Under the pieces are notes generated by a model. It did not search any database. It worked only from the letters and a program-made list of their open reading frames with translations, and was not told the origin of the DNA. Positions 35,901 through 46,650 of a stretch of 64,000 nt of DNA are shown piece after piece. Numbering within the stretch: the first letter of the stretch is position 1; each line of letters begins with the position of its first letter. The translations under genes and the position numbers were made by a program. The stretch comes from Bolinopsis microptera (Eukaryota; Ctenophora; Tentaculata; Lobata; Bolinopsidae): the NCBI RefSeq assembly GCF_026151205.1, contig NC_087074.1:10697226-10761225 (forward strand), written 5' to 3'.

Positions 35901-38900
35901 ATCTGACTGATCGATTTTCTTTAAACTTTCCAGATAGTTACATGGCTATAAGACGGATAATCCGTGCAAGTTTAGGCGAATTTCTCTGTGCCAAACTTGA
36001 TATATGACTTCAAACACGACAAAACTGTACCATAATATGGATTGGTCGAAAATCGAGTGTTTTAGTGAATAACTTAGAATATATTTTCGATTTTCTCAAG
36101 ATCTGACCAATAGATTTTCTTTAAACTTTCCAGATAGTTACATGGCTATATGACGGATAATGTGTACGAGTCTGGGAGAATTTCTATGTGCCAAACTTGA
36201 GATATGACTTCAAACACAAGAAAATATCTCCAAATTGGTGGTTTCTAACGGAACACAGGCATATATTTCGAGATCTAATTGATCGATTTTCTTTAAACTT
36301 TCCAGATAGTTCCATGGCTATAAGACGGATAATCCGTGCAAGTTTAGGCGAATTTCTCTGTGCCAAACTTGATATATGACTTCAAACACGACAAAACTGT
36401 ACCATAATATGGATTGGTCGAAAATCGAGTGTTTTAGTGAATAACTTAGAATATAATATTATATATTTTCAATTTTCTCAAGATCTGACTAATAGATTTT
36501 CTTTAAACTTTCCAGATAGTTACATGGCTATAAGACGGATAATCCATGCGAGTTTGGGCGAATTTCTATGTGCCAAACTTGATATATGACTTCAAACACG
36601 ACAAAACTGTACCATAATATGGATTGGTCGAAAATCGAGTGTTTTAGTGAATAACTTAGAATATATTTTCAATTTTCTCAAGATCTGACCGATAGATTTT
36701 CTTTAAACTTTTTAGATGGTTACATCACTATATGACGGATAATGTGTACGAGTTTGGGAGAAATTCTATGTGCCAAACTTGAGATATGACTTCAAACACA
36801 AGAAAATATCTCCAAATTGGCGGTTTCGGCGGAATTACACAGGAATATATTTCAAGATCTGACTGATAGATTTTCTTAAAACTGTCCAGATAATTACATG
36901 GCTATATGACGGATAATTTGTACGAGTTTGGGAGAATTTCTATGTGCCAAACTTGATATATTCCTGTGTTCCGCCGAAACCGCAAATTTGGAGATATTTT
37001 CTTGTGTTTGAAGTCATATCTCAAGTTTAGCACATAGAAATTCGCCCAAACTCGTACACATTATCCGTCTTATAGCCATGTAACTATCTGGAAAGTTTAA
37101 AGAAAATGTATCAGTCAGATCTTGAAATATATTCCTGTGTTCCGCCGAAACCGCCAATTTGGAGATATTTTCTTGTGTTTGAAGTCATATCTCAAGTTTG
37201 GCACATAGAATTTCTTCCAAACTCGTACACATTATCCGTCATATAGCCATGTAACCATCTAAAAAGTTTAAAGAAAATCTATTGGTCAGATCTTGAGAAA
37301 ATTGAAAATATATTCTAAGTTAATCACTAAAACACTCGATTTTCGACCAATCCATATTATGGTACAGTTTTGTCGTGTTTGAAGTCATATATCAAGTTTG
37401 GCACATAGAAATTCGCCCGAACTCGCACGGATTATCCATGTTAGCCATGTAACTATCTGGAAAGTTTAAAGAAAATGTATCAGTTAGATCTTGAAATATA
37501 TGCCTGTGTTCCGTTAGAAACCGCCAATTTGGAGATACTTTCTTGTGTTTAAAGTCATATCTCAAGTTTGGCACATAGAAATTCTCCCAAACTCGTACAC
37601 ATTATCCGTCATATAGCCATGTAATTATATGGAAAGTTTTAAGAAAATGTATCAGTCAGATCTTGAAATATATTCCTGTGTTCCGCCAAAACCGCCAATT
37701 TGGAGATATTTTCTTGTGTTTGAAGTCATAGGGTAAGGCACGTAATTTTGTCAGGGTACCTAATTTTGTCATTTTGCTCTGAAAAACTGCCTCGGCTCGG
37801 AATTTCAGCTTGAAAGAAAAGGTTTGTGTATAAAAAGAAAGCTTAGACTTTGCTGAAACTGCTCCTACAAAGTTTAAGTTTCTAGCTCTTTTGCATCTGT
37901 GTCAAAAATGAAGGCGAAACTGTTAACCCGAAAAATAAATAAGATCCTTAAAGTTTTCTTAAGGAATTTTCAAAATTTTGATTTATTGCTATTTCAAAAG
38001 TAATTGAGCTAGCTTCATGCCATTGCATATTTCAAATATCTTCTACAGCAGAAGTATACGTACAAATTTTCAAGTCTCTAGCGCAATTATTGTTCAAGTA
38101 ACAGAGGGTGACAAAATTAGGTTCGATTTTGCCAAAAGTACCTAATTTTGTCAAAAAAATCGACCTTTCTCAAATTTCTTGTAAATCACAGATTGTGTTG
38201 AAAATGGCCTTATACAACTATTCTGAAGTTTTTTTGCCCATAGGATATGTATAAGGCACTTATAATAGCATTTAAACACTTATAATAATAGCATATTTTC
38301 GCCGAGAAATATACTGTAATTCTGGGTTTTAAAGAGCTATTGGTAAATATAGTTTCGTGAATCAGTAACCAATATTGATTCATGCTTCATAGAAAGTTTT
38401 CAAGATGCCAGTGGTTTCAGGGGCATTTGGGGGCTATTTTCCAAGATTAGATACCCAAAAAGTGTCATCTTTTCATCAAGCTACAAAACTATGAAAACAT
38501 CATATCTTTGGGATTTTTGAGGTCAATGTTGGTAAAAAAGCGCTCGAATGATGCATCCAGGTAGTCTAAAATACCGAGAAACGGTTAATTTTTGCACAAT
38601 CTTAAGTGACAAAATTAGGTTCGGGGTGACAAAATTAAGTAAAGTCACCTAATTTTGTCATTTTTTCAAAATAATTTTTTTGAACATCTTCAACACCAGC
38701 AATTTCGATCATTTTTGTGTTAGAACTTGCCTAGACTGTCTACTATAACATGGTGGAGGTTTCATCTAAATCGGAATTTCAGACGAGGTTAAAACCCATG
38801 GTTTATATCAGGCAGTCGGAAAATTGCCAAAAAATGACAAAATTATGTGCTTTACCCTATCTCAAGTTTGGCACATAGAAATTCTCCCAAACTCGTACAC

Positions 38901-41900
38901 ATTATTCGTCATATAGCCATGTAACCATCTAAAAAGTTTTTAAAGAAAATCTATCAGTCAGATCTTGAGAAAATCGAAAATATATTCTAAGTTATCCACT
39001 AAAAGACTCTATTTTCGACCAATCCATATTATGGTACAGTTTTGACGAAAGTCCTTCTGAATTTCGGTAACAAATTAGGACTTAATTTGAGTTTACTGCA
39101 CGCGCGATGAATAATTTGTGTTTATAGAGATCTGCGGCGCGTTATCAGGTTAACCAATGAAATCACGGCGTTTTTGTCACGTGACAGTCGAGTGTAGAGT
39201 GATTAATTATCATCCGTTGTCTGACAATTATAAGCCGAACTGGAAATTTGCAAATATTTACAGTTCTTACCAAGACGAAATATCGAACGTTGCCACCTCA
39301 CTTAATCCCTTCAAATTCACGTGAGACCCTTAAATATATCAAATCGATCATGGGCCACATGATTTGTAGAACTTCTGTTGTATGTTTATAACCTACCAGG
39401 ACGAGCGCCGAGTTGGACTCGTCGACGGTAATATATGGAACAAGTATTTTACGAGTATCACCCGTTAAAACTTCTGACGCCGACCGCAGCTGATGAAGAC
39501 TATTGAGCACTTCCCAGATTACCCATAAAACAGTGTAGGTGACAGAGATAAACATTTAGCATATCATGAAAAATTAACGATTATAACGAATTCAGAAATA
39601 ATGGTCGCCATCTTTGTATGGGATGGAAGAAGGGCGCCAAGTTGAGCTCAAATGTAACATTTTGTAGTAGTCCGTGTGTGAGCGGAGAGAAGTTCAAGAA
39701 TAGAACTTTATGGTGGATCATATTGTAGATTCACCGAAAGTGAAAGAAAACGGAGCTGAGTGTTAGATTTATTGATTCTTTAAAATCTAGACTTTCCACT
39801 TTTTCACACATTCTTTTTGTTATAAGGGTTACTGTCCTAGCGCGCATTGCTGATTTATTTCTATGTTTTTATATGTGCATATCTGAGATATGGTGCTGCA
39901 TTAAAAGATTTCATCAATTCGATGACAATTCAAACTGCGAAGTTGCATGATTTTGAAATTCATGGTAAAATTTTTGAAAATGTATTCTAAACTCAATTAA
40001 AGCTAACATGGAATTAACCAAATGCTTAAATGCATACTACTAGTCCACTGTTCATTACTTAAACACTTAATAACAAATCTCAAGTTCGTCCTTCCCCTCT
40101 CGTAAGTCTGATGACAGCCACGTGCTCTCCTTGTTCTTGAAAGTCCGGGAAGATTTACCTCGTGTAACTTTAATCTCGTCAAACAGCCAAGCATCATCTT
40201 GAGCAGCAGTGATGAAGATACAGCCAGCTTTTCCAATGTTCTTTAGGTTGGGCAGGATGAAGGTGTCTGTTGCTCCGGCAATAAAGTCGTCTTTACCTTT
40301 ATTGTCCAGGATCCCTGTGGTGGTGTTCCCCTTCCTGCTTTTAGTGCTGCTAATTGTCAGTCTAGCGTGGATGTTGTCCGTGCCGGCGTGATTCTCATTT
40401 TTAGTCGTGATCGCAAGAACGTAGGTTGCATCCCCCTGCTTGCAAAAGCTCATCTTATCCATTCCTTCACTTGTATCTGAGGGCAGATAGCTCCCGTCAG
40501 TGTTGTACACGTATGTCTTCTCCGAGCCAGCAGTCACTGTTATCACTGGTTATGTAGTCCACCATCCACGCGTCATCTGATTTAGCTTCGATTTCCACGC
40601 ACTTCACTTTACCGATGTCAATGTCTGAATCGGCTGCAAAGTTGTCAGTTGCTCCCAACTGGAAATCATTCTTCGATGGGTCGTCTAGTACACCAAACAC
40701 TACCTCGCCATTGGTTCCTTTTACCTTCGCTACAAAGCTACCGTCAGTGCCGTCGTACTTCCGAGATCCAGTAACGACATCCAGCTGGTAGTGGACAGAG
40801 AGAGCTTGTGCGGCCAGGAGACCCAGGAACAGGAGTTGAGAAAGTTGTAGCTTCATTCTCAGCTTGAACGATGTGAATAGATAAAAATATCAAATGATGG
40901 TAGCTTTAAGCTTTATAGACTGCTTTGAACGCGGCTCATTGAATGTTTGAAGTTTAAACAATGGGCTACCTCAATGGAGAATAAGAATTTTACTTCTGGT
41001 AAGATACCTCATTCGATGGTCAAATTTGTAATTCAATATCATAGTTTACTAAGTAACAAACGACTCTCTTCGCATAACAACGTAGTTGCTCACGTAAATA
41101 TATATATTGAAGCGGACACCGGACAGTAACCTCAGTACCCAGATGGTGCTACACCGTTAGTCTAGATCTTCTTCTCGTCCGCACAGAACTCAAAACAGTT
41201 ATTAGTAAATGACAACTCCGCTCCTCAGAAGTCCCCTGAGTGTTGAACGAACAGATGAAAAAGTTAACTTACTGCCAAAAGATTGGCCTGAAAATTTTCT
41301 GGTGTTAAATTTAGTCTAACATTTACAATTTACATACAGGGTGTGTTAAACAGATCAGATCATTTGACATTTTTCACTCATGACTCATTTAAAATTAAAG
41401 TTTCAACGATGTTTTTGACAAGGATAATCTCTAGACACTTTGGACTATAATTTCTATGAGTGTTTTTGGAACTATTTTAGAGCAAAAATAATTCGTTTAA
41501 GACATCATCGAGATTTACCGTAAAGCTGGACCTTAACGGGTGATACTCGTAAAATATTTGTTTCGACAGGACCGTCGACGAGTCCAACTCGGCGCGCGTC
41601 CTGGTAGGTTATAAACCTACAAAGCTGGACCAAGATAGCGCCGATTAATTATATATGCCCTTTTACTGTTTTAGTAGTTAATAGTAATTTAGATTTAAGA
41701 GTGCAGTAAACCTCTATTATACCGTGTTTATCTCTATAATGTGAACCCCCCTTCCCCTCCCCCCCCCCCCCCCCCCCAATACGACACTGTAACCACAATA
41801 CACGTGCACTGCCACTAAACTAATGAGTATTGCTGAAAGCACAGTGTAAGGCCTACACGGACCGCCTCTAACTAGCTAATCCCTGTTTACATGCCGTGTA

Positions 41901-44900
41901 GCAGGGGACTAGAAAGAGCTAAACTAGTAAGCGGGGCATAGCCAATACGCTCGACGCTTGACAGATACTGGGGATTAGCGTCATCTTTCTTATACCAAGT
42001 TCTTTAGTTCTTTCTGTATCATTTATTTTTCGTTTCATCCGACAAGCCCGGCATAGGGGGTTTTACTGTACAGTGTACATGAAAAAAATAGTTATTAGTT
42101 GTTGGGCTGTTGGAGTTATCGAACGAAAAGCTTAAAGACTGTCACATGGAAAGGATGGTTTTAGTTTTACATCCCTCACGACACGGTGTTCAGTCTAGGT
42201 AAATTATAGATTGTAGGTTGATAATGTACTTTTATAACTTAATAAGAAACCATCCTGAATTTCTCAGATTCAAAAATAATTTTTGAAACATTTTTGAGTA
42301 TTCCCGGTAAAAATGGTAAAATTCTCAGATTAAAAATTTCTCAAAAATACTCTTGACCTCCCCCCCCCCCCCCCCCCCCCCCCCCCCCTGAAAAATGAGA
42401 GTTCTAGCTTCTCATATGTCCGAGATATGAAGCATAACGAGTTTATTCATTTACATGTTTGGTGGTAAGGTACTAACTGCTAATAACTTTGCTCCTTTTT
42501 GAAAAATTACGGAATACTGCAAGGGACGGGATAGAAAGAAAGGGGCGGCATTTTTATCCGTCCCGCTCAATAAATGATCTCTGCACATGCACAGTTTTAA
42601 TAATCCCAGGGAGTTGTATTTATTTCACTGAACATAATAAACCGCACAACGATAGTGTTAAACTCTAATTAGGACTTTAGGAGTGTGGAGGGTATACATA
42701 CTGTTCGACACGTGCTTAGGTTCAACGCACCCTGAGGATTAATTCCGCGCACTACACAGACAGTTCTTGGACACGTACAAAAGTTCTGTCGAACTTCTGC
42801 ACTCATAAGTCATAATTGGATACATTTTCAATTAATTCAGTTTCATCATTGAACAATCCGGTTATCTGCAGTCTAATATTGTACATTATATTTATAATTC
42901 AAAAGTTGGCGAGCAAGGAGGGCCTCGTAGATTATAAGCCCATTTTAACAAATATTCAGATTAAACTTTTTCAATAATTCGATTATATTCGCAGTTGTGC
43001 CTGGGTTTCTACGTGCTTTTTGTCATCAGAGATCCTCAACGAGCAAAGAAACCAAGAGCCGAAATCCGAATCCGTCAGTTTCAAGGAAGTAAGTTAATGC
43101 CAACTTTTCTCTTAGCATTTAGCAATTTAATATCGTCTTGCGAATGAAATGACATTCACAGACTCACCCCACGTGTACATATTTACAGGCTCGTGTTTTT
43201 TAAGATTGTCGCGCTATTCGAGATGATCATTCGAACGCCATCTTATGCTGCGAATCAAGTATTGATTGATTTGAACCAAGTGTTTACGTTTCGGGTTTCA
43301 GCTTAAATTGGTTAATTAGTTAATGAATCCATCAGCTAATTAGTTATAAACAGAGTTACTTTTTACTGTTCCCCGTCTTCTCATACTATCGATTTCATCC
43401 AAGTACGGAAAGGAGGTTCCAACATACTGCTCTACGGATACCTGTACCACCTCGACAGAAAGAGGGAACACCTCTGTAACAACTCCACTTTATAAGCCTT
43501 TGCAAGGGGTGAAGCGCCTTCTTATTGGATCACCTTACTGTATTAGTGTATTGCATGCTTCTGTAGTCTGCACCGTTATAGTAGTTCTATAAGCGCTACG
43601 AATTCGTTTAAATAGCGATGATTTTTTATGATTAAAAGTTTTAAATTAAGACTGGATCTGTAAACCATATCGGATACACTTATGCTATGAACTAATGTTC
43701 CGAACATAAGTATTACCGGCCTTCTTCTGGCCACAAATCCTTTGGAACAAGTTGATCTTCTATCAATTTTGAGATGGATCGATTAAATTATTCGACGCAT
43801 GGTGGCAGCTTCATTCATTAAGCATTTAAGGACCATTTTAAACAAAAAATTTACTTGAAGGGGATGATCATTATACTAATACTGGAGGATCGAAATCATT
43901 AGGTGGTGAATCTGAAAGGATGTTAATTGGGAGACTACAGACTACAGAGGTCTCGAATAAATCATTAGGTACTGAATCTGAAAGGATGTTGATTGGGAGA
44001 CTAGGGAGGTCTCGAATAAATCATTAGGTAGTGAATCTGAAAGGATGTTGATTGGGAGACTAGGGAGGTCTCGAATAAATCATTAGGTAGTGAATCTGAA
44101 AGGATGTTGATTGGGAGATTAGGGAGGTCTCGAATAAATCATTAGGTAGTGAATCCGAAAGGATGTTGATTGGGAGACTAGGGAGGTCTCGAATAAATCA
44201 TTAGGTAGTGAATCTGAAAGGATGTTGATTGGGAGACTAGGGAGGTCTTGAATAAATCATTAGGTAGTGAATCTGAAAGGATGTTGATTGGGAGACTAGG
44301 GAGGTCTCGAATAAATCATTAGGTACTGAATCTGAAAGGATGTTGATTGGGAGACTAGGGAGGAATAAATGTGTATTGAATACCATCTTAGAATGAACAC
44401 TCACTACGTTTAATGAATTTGATAAGGATTACCGCATTAATGTATTGTGTGCACAATCCTGTTAAATCATAATTAATAATAATAATAAAATGTTAAAATG
44501 AGGATATCGTAATCATCAGCCCCGTATCTCCATCTCCTTCATCTGACCGTTACTTTTACAGGCGTTTTCACAGATGGTAGACGTTTATACAGGACCATCC
44601 AGATATCGTGCCAGAATTTACATTCTCTCAGCTGCATATTTGCTCCACTTTACCGCATTCCTCTCTTATGCAGGATTCTTTGTTAACTACTTGTTGTTGC
44701 CTCCATTCAACTGGCCTGCCGACAAAATTGGTCTCATCTCCTCCAGTGAGTATGAAACAAGTTTTAATTGGATCACCTTCCAAAACTATAAGTATTCTGT
44801 GGAGTCCTCGGCGGAATTACAAAAAATATCTAAAATAAAATCTGTTGTTCAAAGAAAGTTATCATCTTCAACCATATCACAATTTATTCAAGTTTCAACA

Positions 44901-46606
44901 AATTAAATCTCGTGATATCGCCCTCAGGATCTGAAAGTCTATTCATTTCTTATTTTCAGTATCAAGTATAGCTAACTTCCTGATGGTGATACTAGTTCCC
45001 TTCATGAAGATGGCAAGAATACCTGAGACCCTGATCGCCTCTATCTCCTGTGGAATGTGTTGTTTGGGTTTTGGAGTGGTCACGATTGCTAGGAGCTTTA
45101 CCCTCATGACTGTTGGTGGGTACTGTGCTCTTCTCTTTTAATCTATAATTATATTATCTTCGACTTAAGTATAGTTTTCGTATCTATGGATGCGGATTCT
45201 GGTGAGGAAGTGAGGCATATTTGTTTTACACGTGAGAGTGATTCTGCCCGGTTTTATTGGTCAATAGTGGAAGCTGATTGGTTAATTGCTGTCACGAGTA
45301 AAAAATATGCCTCACCTCCCCGCCAGAATTCACGACTAAAGATAATTTTATCGATGCTGATATTGTTGATAACTGAGTTAGTCTTAATTCTAAGCGCTGA
45401 GTCAAGTTAAAATTTAAATTTTGTCCGGTAAAAAACCATTTTTAACGGAATCATATCTTGTTTGGAGACATCTTTTTAAAATGGGTTTATATAACTTGGT
45501 AGGTAGCAGCAGCTATATTAATTGATAATATATAATACATATACATATTATATAATAAATATAGTGAGTAGTTAAAATTGAATTTATAATAAGGTGCATA
45601 ATTCTTTTTTTCCATGATAGGTCAAGCATTGAATAGCTCGGATATATCGTTTTTTAGTATGTTTTTATTAACGAAGTGTGGTATAAATAATAGAAATTAG
45701 TTATCTATAGATTAATATATTAATTGATTAATTATGACATATCACGACAGATCATTGTATCTCCAGCGAACCTGTTGAAAGGGGGCAGTGGCGTAGCGCT
45801 GGCTTTGTACAGATCTCGACTATCTAAAGTTGTGAAACCGACCCAGTATGGTCAGGTTTGTAAAACTTGTCAATTAAACTTGTAAAACTTGTCAGAGTGC
45901 CATGTTTTGTAGTCTTTTATATACGAGAAAGAATGTGTTAGTTTTACGGTAATTAGGAATATGATTAGCTGACTAATTGGTAACTAATAACTAATTCGGA
46001 GGTACGTGGGAGAGATTCAAAATCTCATATTTTTCCTCAACAGAACATATTTTATCAAATTCTCATTTCAGTTGTTTATGTTGCTGAACTGTTTCGAGTC
46101 CCTGGCCACTCTGATATCATCAGTAGGATTATATCAAGTTTATTTGTATACCAGGAAGTGGTTCCCGGGATTTGCGTTTACCATTCTCGTCGTATTGGAG
46201 GCAGTTGCTCTTGTACTCACTCTGTAAGCTCATATTATTCTCCCACGGTTGCGTGCAGTGTCATCAGTTTCATTTCTCTGATTTTGTTTTTTAAGCACTC
46301 CCATTTAAAATCTCAAAATCAAAAACTGCCGATATCTCTTGGGTGTATTTCAAGGGTCCATCTCATTATCCACATATTTAATTAATACCTAATTAACACA
46401 TAATTAACGTGTTCAGATGGGACGGTTGGTTAGCACGACTGCAGGGTGAGCCGGACCACATGGACCCCGAACTTCTTCAAGAAGACCAGCAGGAAGTAGA
46501 CGATGATGAGTTACTCAGTCCTGATGATTATGTGAGCACTAGTGAGAATGGACAAGTTAATAATGGACTGGAAATTGAGGTGAACCCGGGACGTTCGATC
46601 AATTAA
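23949..46606 (+). CDS. SLC46-like major facilitator transporter, 11 exons
   Basis: The exons are 23949-24088, 24238-24446, 26802-26901, 30420-30517, 30919-30992, 42995-43088, 44581-44745, 44960-45115, 45767-45855, 46072-46223 and 46417-46606. They join in one frame of 489 codons including the stop; the SLC46 family is usually about 460 residues. An in-frame ATG at 23895 is an alternative start, and an AG at 23941 leaves room for an upstream exon. Features seen: LVEPVMLFFMYTYI (first membrane helix), an outer loop with NLS and NGT glycosylation sites, the MFS loop GYIADRVARTTILR near residue 90, AYISDIADKNSRT, LLPPFNWPADKIGLIS, LYRSRLSKVV, and an acidic cytoplasmic tail of ~60 residues. SLC46 proteins are proton-coupled carriers of folate-like compounds at plasma or lysosomal membranes; the substrate here is unknown. 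The first donor (AG|GTTTAA) is weak. For exon 7 the AG at 44579-44580 keeps frame and the AG at 44560-44561 does not. Confidence 0.85.
24432..24660 (+). repeat. Duplicated exon-2 end with its splice donor
   Basis: The real exon end and donor (ATTCAGCTCTGCAGGTAAGG, 24433-24452) are copied in the intron at about 24540-24559 as ATTCAGCTCTGCGGGTAAGG, with partial echoes (ACCTCTGCATCTGTATTCAG) near 24640. The copied donor GGTAAGGGGATAT is intact and could act as a decoy. Confidence 0.75.
24680..26335 (+). repeat. 19-bp minisatellite in transporter intron 2
   Basis: About 85 units of TAGTTTATAGAATGGTATC, with TTG/TAG and GGA/AGA variants arranged in higher-order blocks. The last ~200 bp contains units with an extra TTTATCTAG, showing recent expansion at that end. 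Confidence 0.95.
26902..28404. other. Transporter intron 3, unique part
   Basis: A (GT)n run lies at about 27143-27163. A GC-richer open stretch at 27500-27706 is not protein-like to me. I recognise no gene or mobile element. Confidence 0.5.
28405..30419 (+). repeat. 47-bp minisatellite made of splice-acceptor copies
   Basis: About 43 near-identical units each contain TTCTATTTTCAGGACAGCAA followed by TGTTACCTCTCACACC and ATTCTCATGA. The last unit runs straight into exon 4 of the transporter, whose start is TTCTATTTTCAG|GACAGCAATGG. Each unit is therefore a copy of that intron's pyrimidine tract and AG plus the first ten exon bases. Some units vary (GATGTAGC, AGAAATATT), giving sub-blocks that repeat in the same order. 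Confidence 0.95.
31045..31107 (+). repeat. TAACCTAAAG tandem repeat
   Basis: About six 10-bp units (one reads TATCCTAAAG) lie just after exon 5 of the transporter, ending in a GTAAGTAAGTAA stretch. Confidence 0.9.
31108..32039. other. Intron segment with a long but unrecognised open frame
   Basis: A 162-codon open frame (31417-31905) is hydrophobic and H/Y/F-rich. It looks like unselected sequence or a decayed element. A 25-bp piece (TAGCGCGCATTGCTGATTTA onward, near 31590) recurs near 39840, so part of it belongs to a dispersed repeat. Confidence 0.4.
32040..32157 (+). repeat. AGAATTAGAAATT tandem repeat
   Basis: About nine units of 6-13 bp (TTAGAA and TTAGAATTAGAAA). Confidence 0.9.
32158..34914. 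other. AT-rich intron sequence
   Basis: No exon was recognised. A 40-bp segment (GTGGTTAAGTTTTGTAGTTG...) is present twice, at ~34508 and ~34626. Two related blocks with ATGTTTCCATG lie near 33,850-33,910 and 34,195-34,285. They look like fragments of old repeats. Confidence 0.5.
33650..33695. repeat. 46-bp near-perfect palindrome
   Basis: CTATGAAAACCTTCCCCA is followed immediately by its exact reverse complement (33655-33690), and the symmetry extends four more bases each side after one mismatch. There is no loop, so it would extrude as a cruciform. Confidence 0.9.
34915..39053. repeat. Satellite-like block of ~170-195-bp units in opposed orientations
   Basis: Units share TTTCTTTAAACTTTCCAGAT, CATGGCTATAAGACGGATAA and TCTATGTGCCAAACTTGA. 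They come in two versions: one continues into CACAAGAAAATATCTCCAAA, the other into CACGACAAAACTGTACCATA. Orientation flips near 36,960, so 34,915-36,960 and 36,961-39,053 form a large palindrome. TTTGACGAAAGTC occurs at both outer edges (34917 and 39041 regions) and may be a 13-bp target duplication for the whole block. A separate transposon sits at 37731-38856. Confidence 0.8.
37729..38858. mobile_element. 1.1-kb transposon with GGGTAARGCAC ends and TA duplication
   Basis: Element 37731-38856 has ends GGGTAAGGCACGTAATTTTG and the inverse of GGGTAAAGCACATAATTTTG. TA flanks both. Sister satellite units without the insertion read GTCATATCTCAAG, giving an exact empty site and proving a TA duplication. 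TAATTTTGTCA is repeated several times inside (e.g. 37745, 37760, 38150, 38650). The TA target and size fit a non-autonomous Tc1/mariner-type element; no transposase remnant was recognised. Confidence 0.85.
39378..39468 (-). mobile_element. Terminal-hairpin repeat, copy 4
   Basis: Reverse-orientation copy. AACTTCTG flanks both sides (39370-39377 and 39469-39476), an exact 8-bp duplication. Confidence 0.8.
40067..40856 (-). CDS. Secreted protein with two PLAT/LH2 domains, nested in a transporter intron; frame broken once
   Basis: Translation from 40856 gives a signal peptide (MKLQLSQLLFLGLLAAQALS), then a first PLAT domain (YQLDVVTGSRKYDGTDGSF, NDFQLGATDNF, DDAWMVDYIT). A second PLAT domain (YVLAITTKNENHAGTDN, DDFIAGATDTF, DDAWLFDEIKV) ends at a stop at 40067. 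PLAT domains bind lipids or protein partners; small secreted PLAT proteins exist in several invertebrates with unknown roles. The frame shifts once, where CACTGTTAT (40535) and CACTGGTTAT (40544) form an imperfect tandem repeat; without the extra 10 bases the first domain would read on into the second. It may be a recent pseudogene, a polymorphism or a sequencing error. It appears to be a single exon and lies antisense to the SLC46-like gene. Confidence 0.75.
40912..40917 (-). promoter_or_regulatory. TATA box of the PLAT gene
   Basis: TATAAA on the minus strand, about 55 bases before the start codon, in the context AGTCTATAAAGCTTAAAG. The spacing fits a short 5' leader. Confidence 0.5.
41522..41631 (+). 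mobile_element. Terminal-hairpin repeat, copy 5
   Basis: Copy from TTAACGGGTGATACTCG (41533) to the hairpin ending CCTACAA. The 9-bp AGCTGGACC is present on both sides (41524-41532 and 41623-41631), and two further A bases also match. Confidence 0.85.
41755..42390. other. Two long C homopolymers in transporter intron 5
   Basis: C runs of about 20 and nearly 30 bases lie at ~41758-41777 and ~42361-42388. Similar C or G runs occur near 8617, 10866, 9953, 49986 and 50046. They may be old tails or slippage products. Nothing else was recognised between them. Confidence 0.8.
43887..44369 (+). repeat. 59-bp minisatellite in transporter intron 6
   Basis: Eight units contain AATCATTAGGTAGTGAATCT, GAAAGGATGTTGATTGGGAG and ACTAGGGAGGTCTCG. 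The first unit has a small extra duplication (ACTACAG). Confidence 0.95.
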
Positions 46607-46644
46607 ATTCTGTATTGATGTGGAACAAATAACTTAATGTCTAA

Positions 46645-46650
46645 AATAAA
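46645..46650 (+). terminator. Poly(A) signal of the transporter gene
   Basis: AATAAA lies about 40 bases after the stop codon at 46606, in the context GTCTAAAATAAAAGTG. Confidence 0.6.

Noticed and set aside
40534-40543. A 10-base GT...AG intron explaining the PLAT frame shift
   Set aside because: Far too short to be spliced; a tandem repeat gain is the simpler reading.
44562-44580. Upstream acceptor for transporter exon 7
   Set aside because: Using the AG at 44560-44561 breaks the frame with the preceding exon; the AG at 44579-44580 keeps it.
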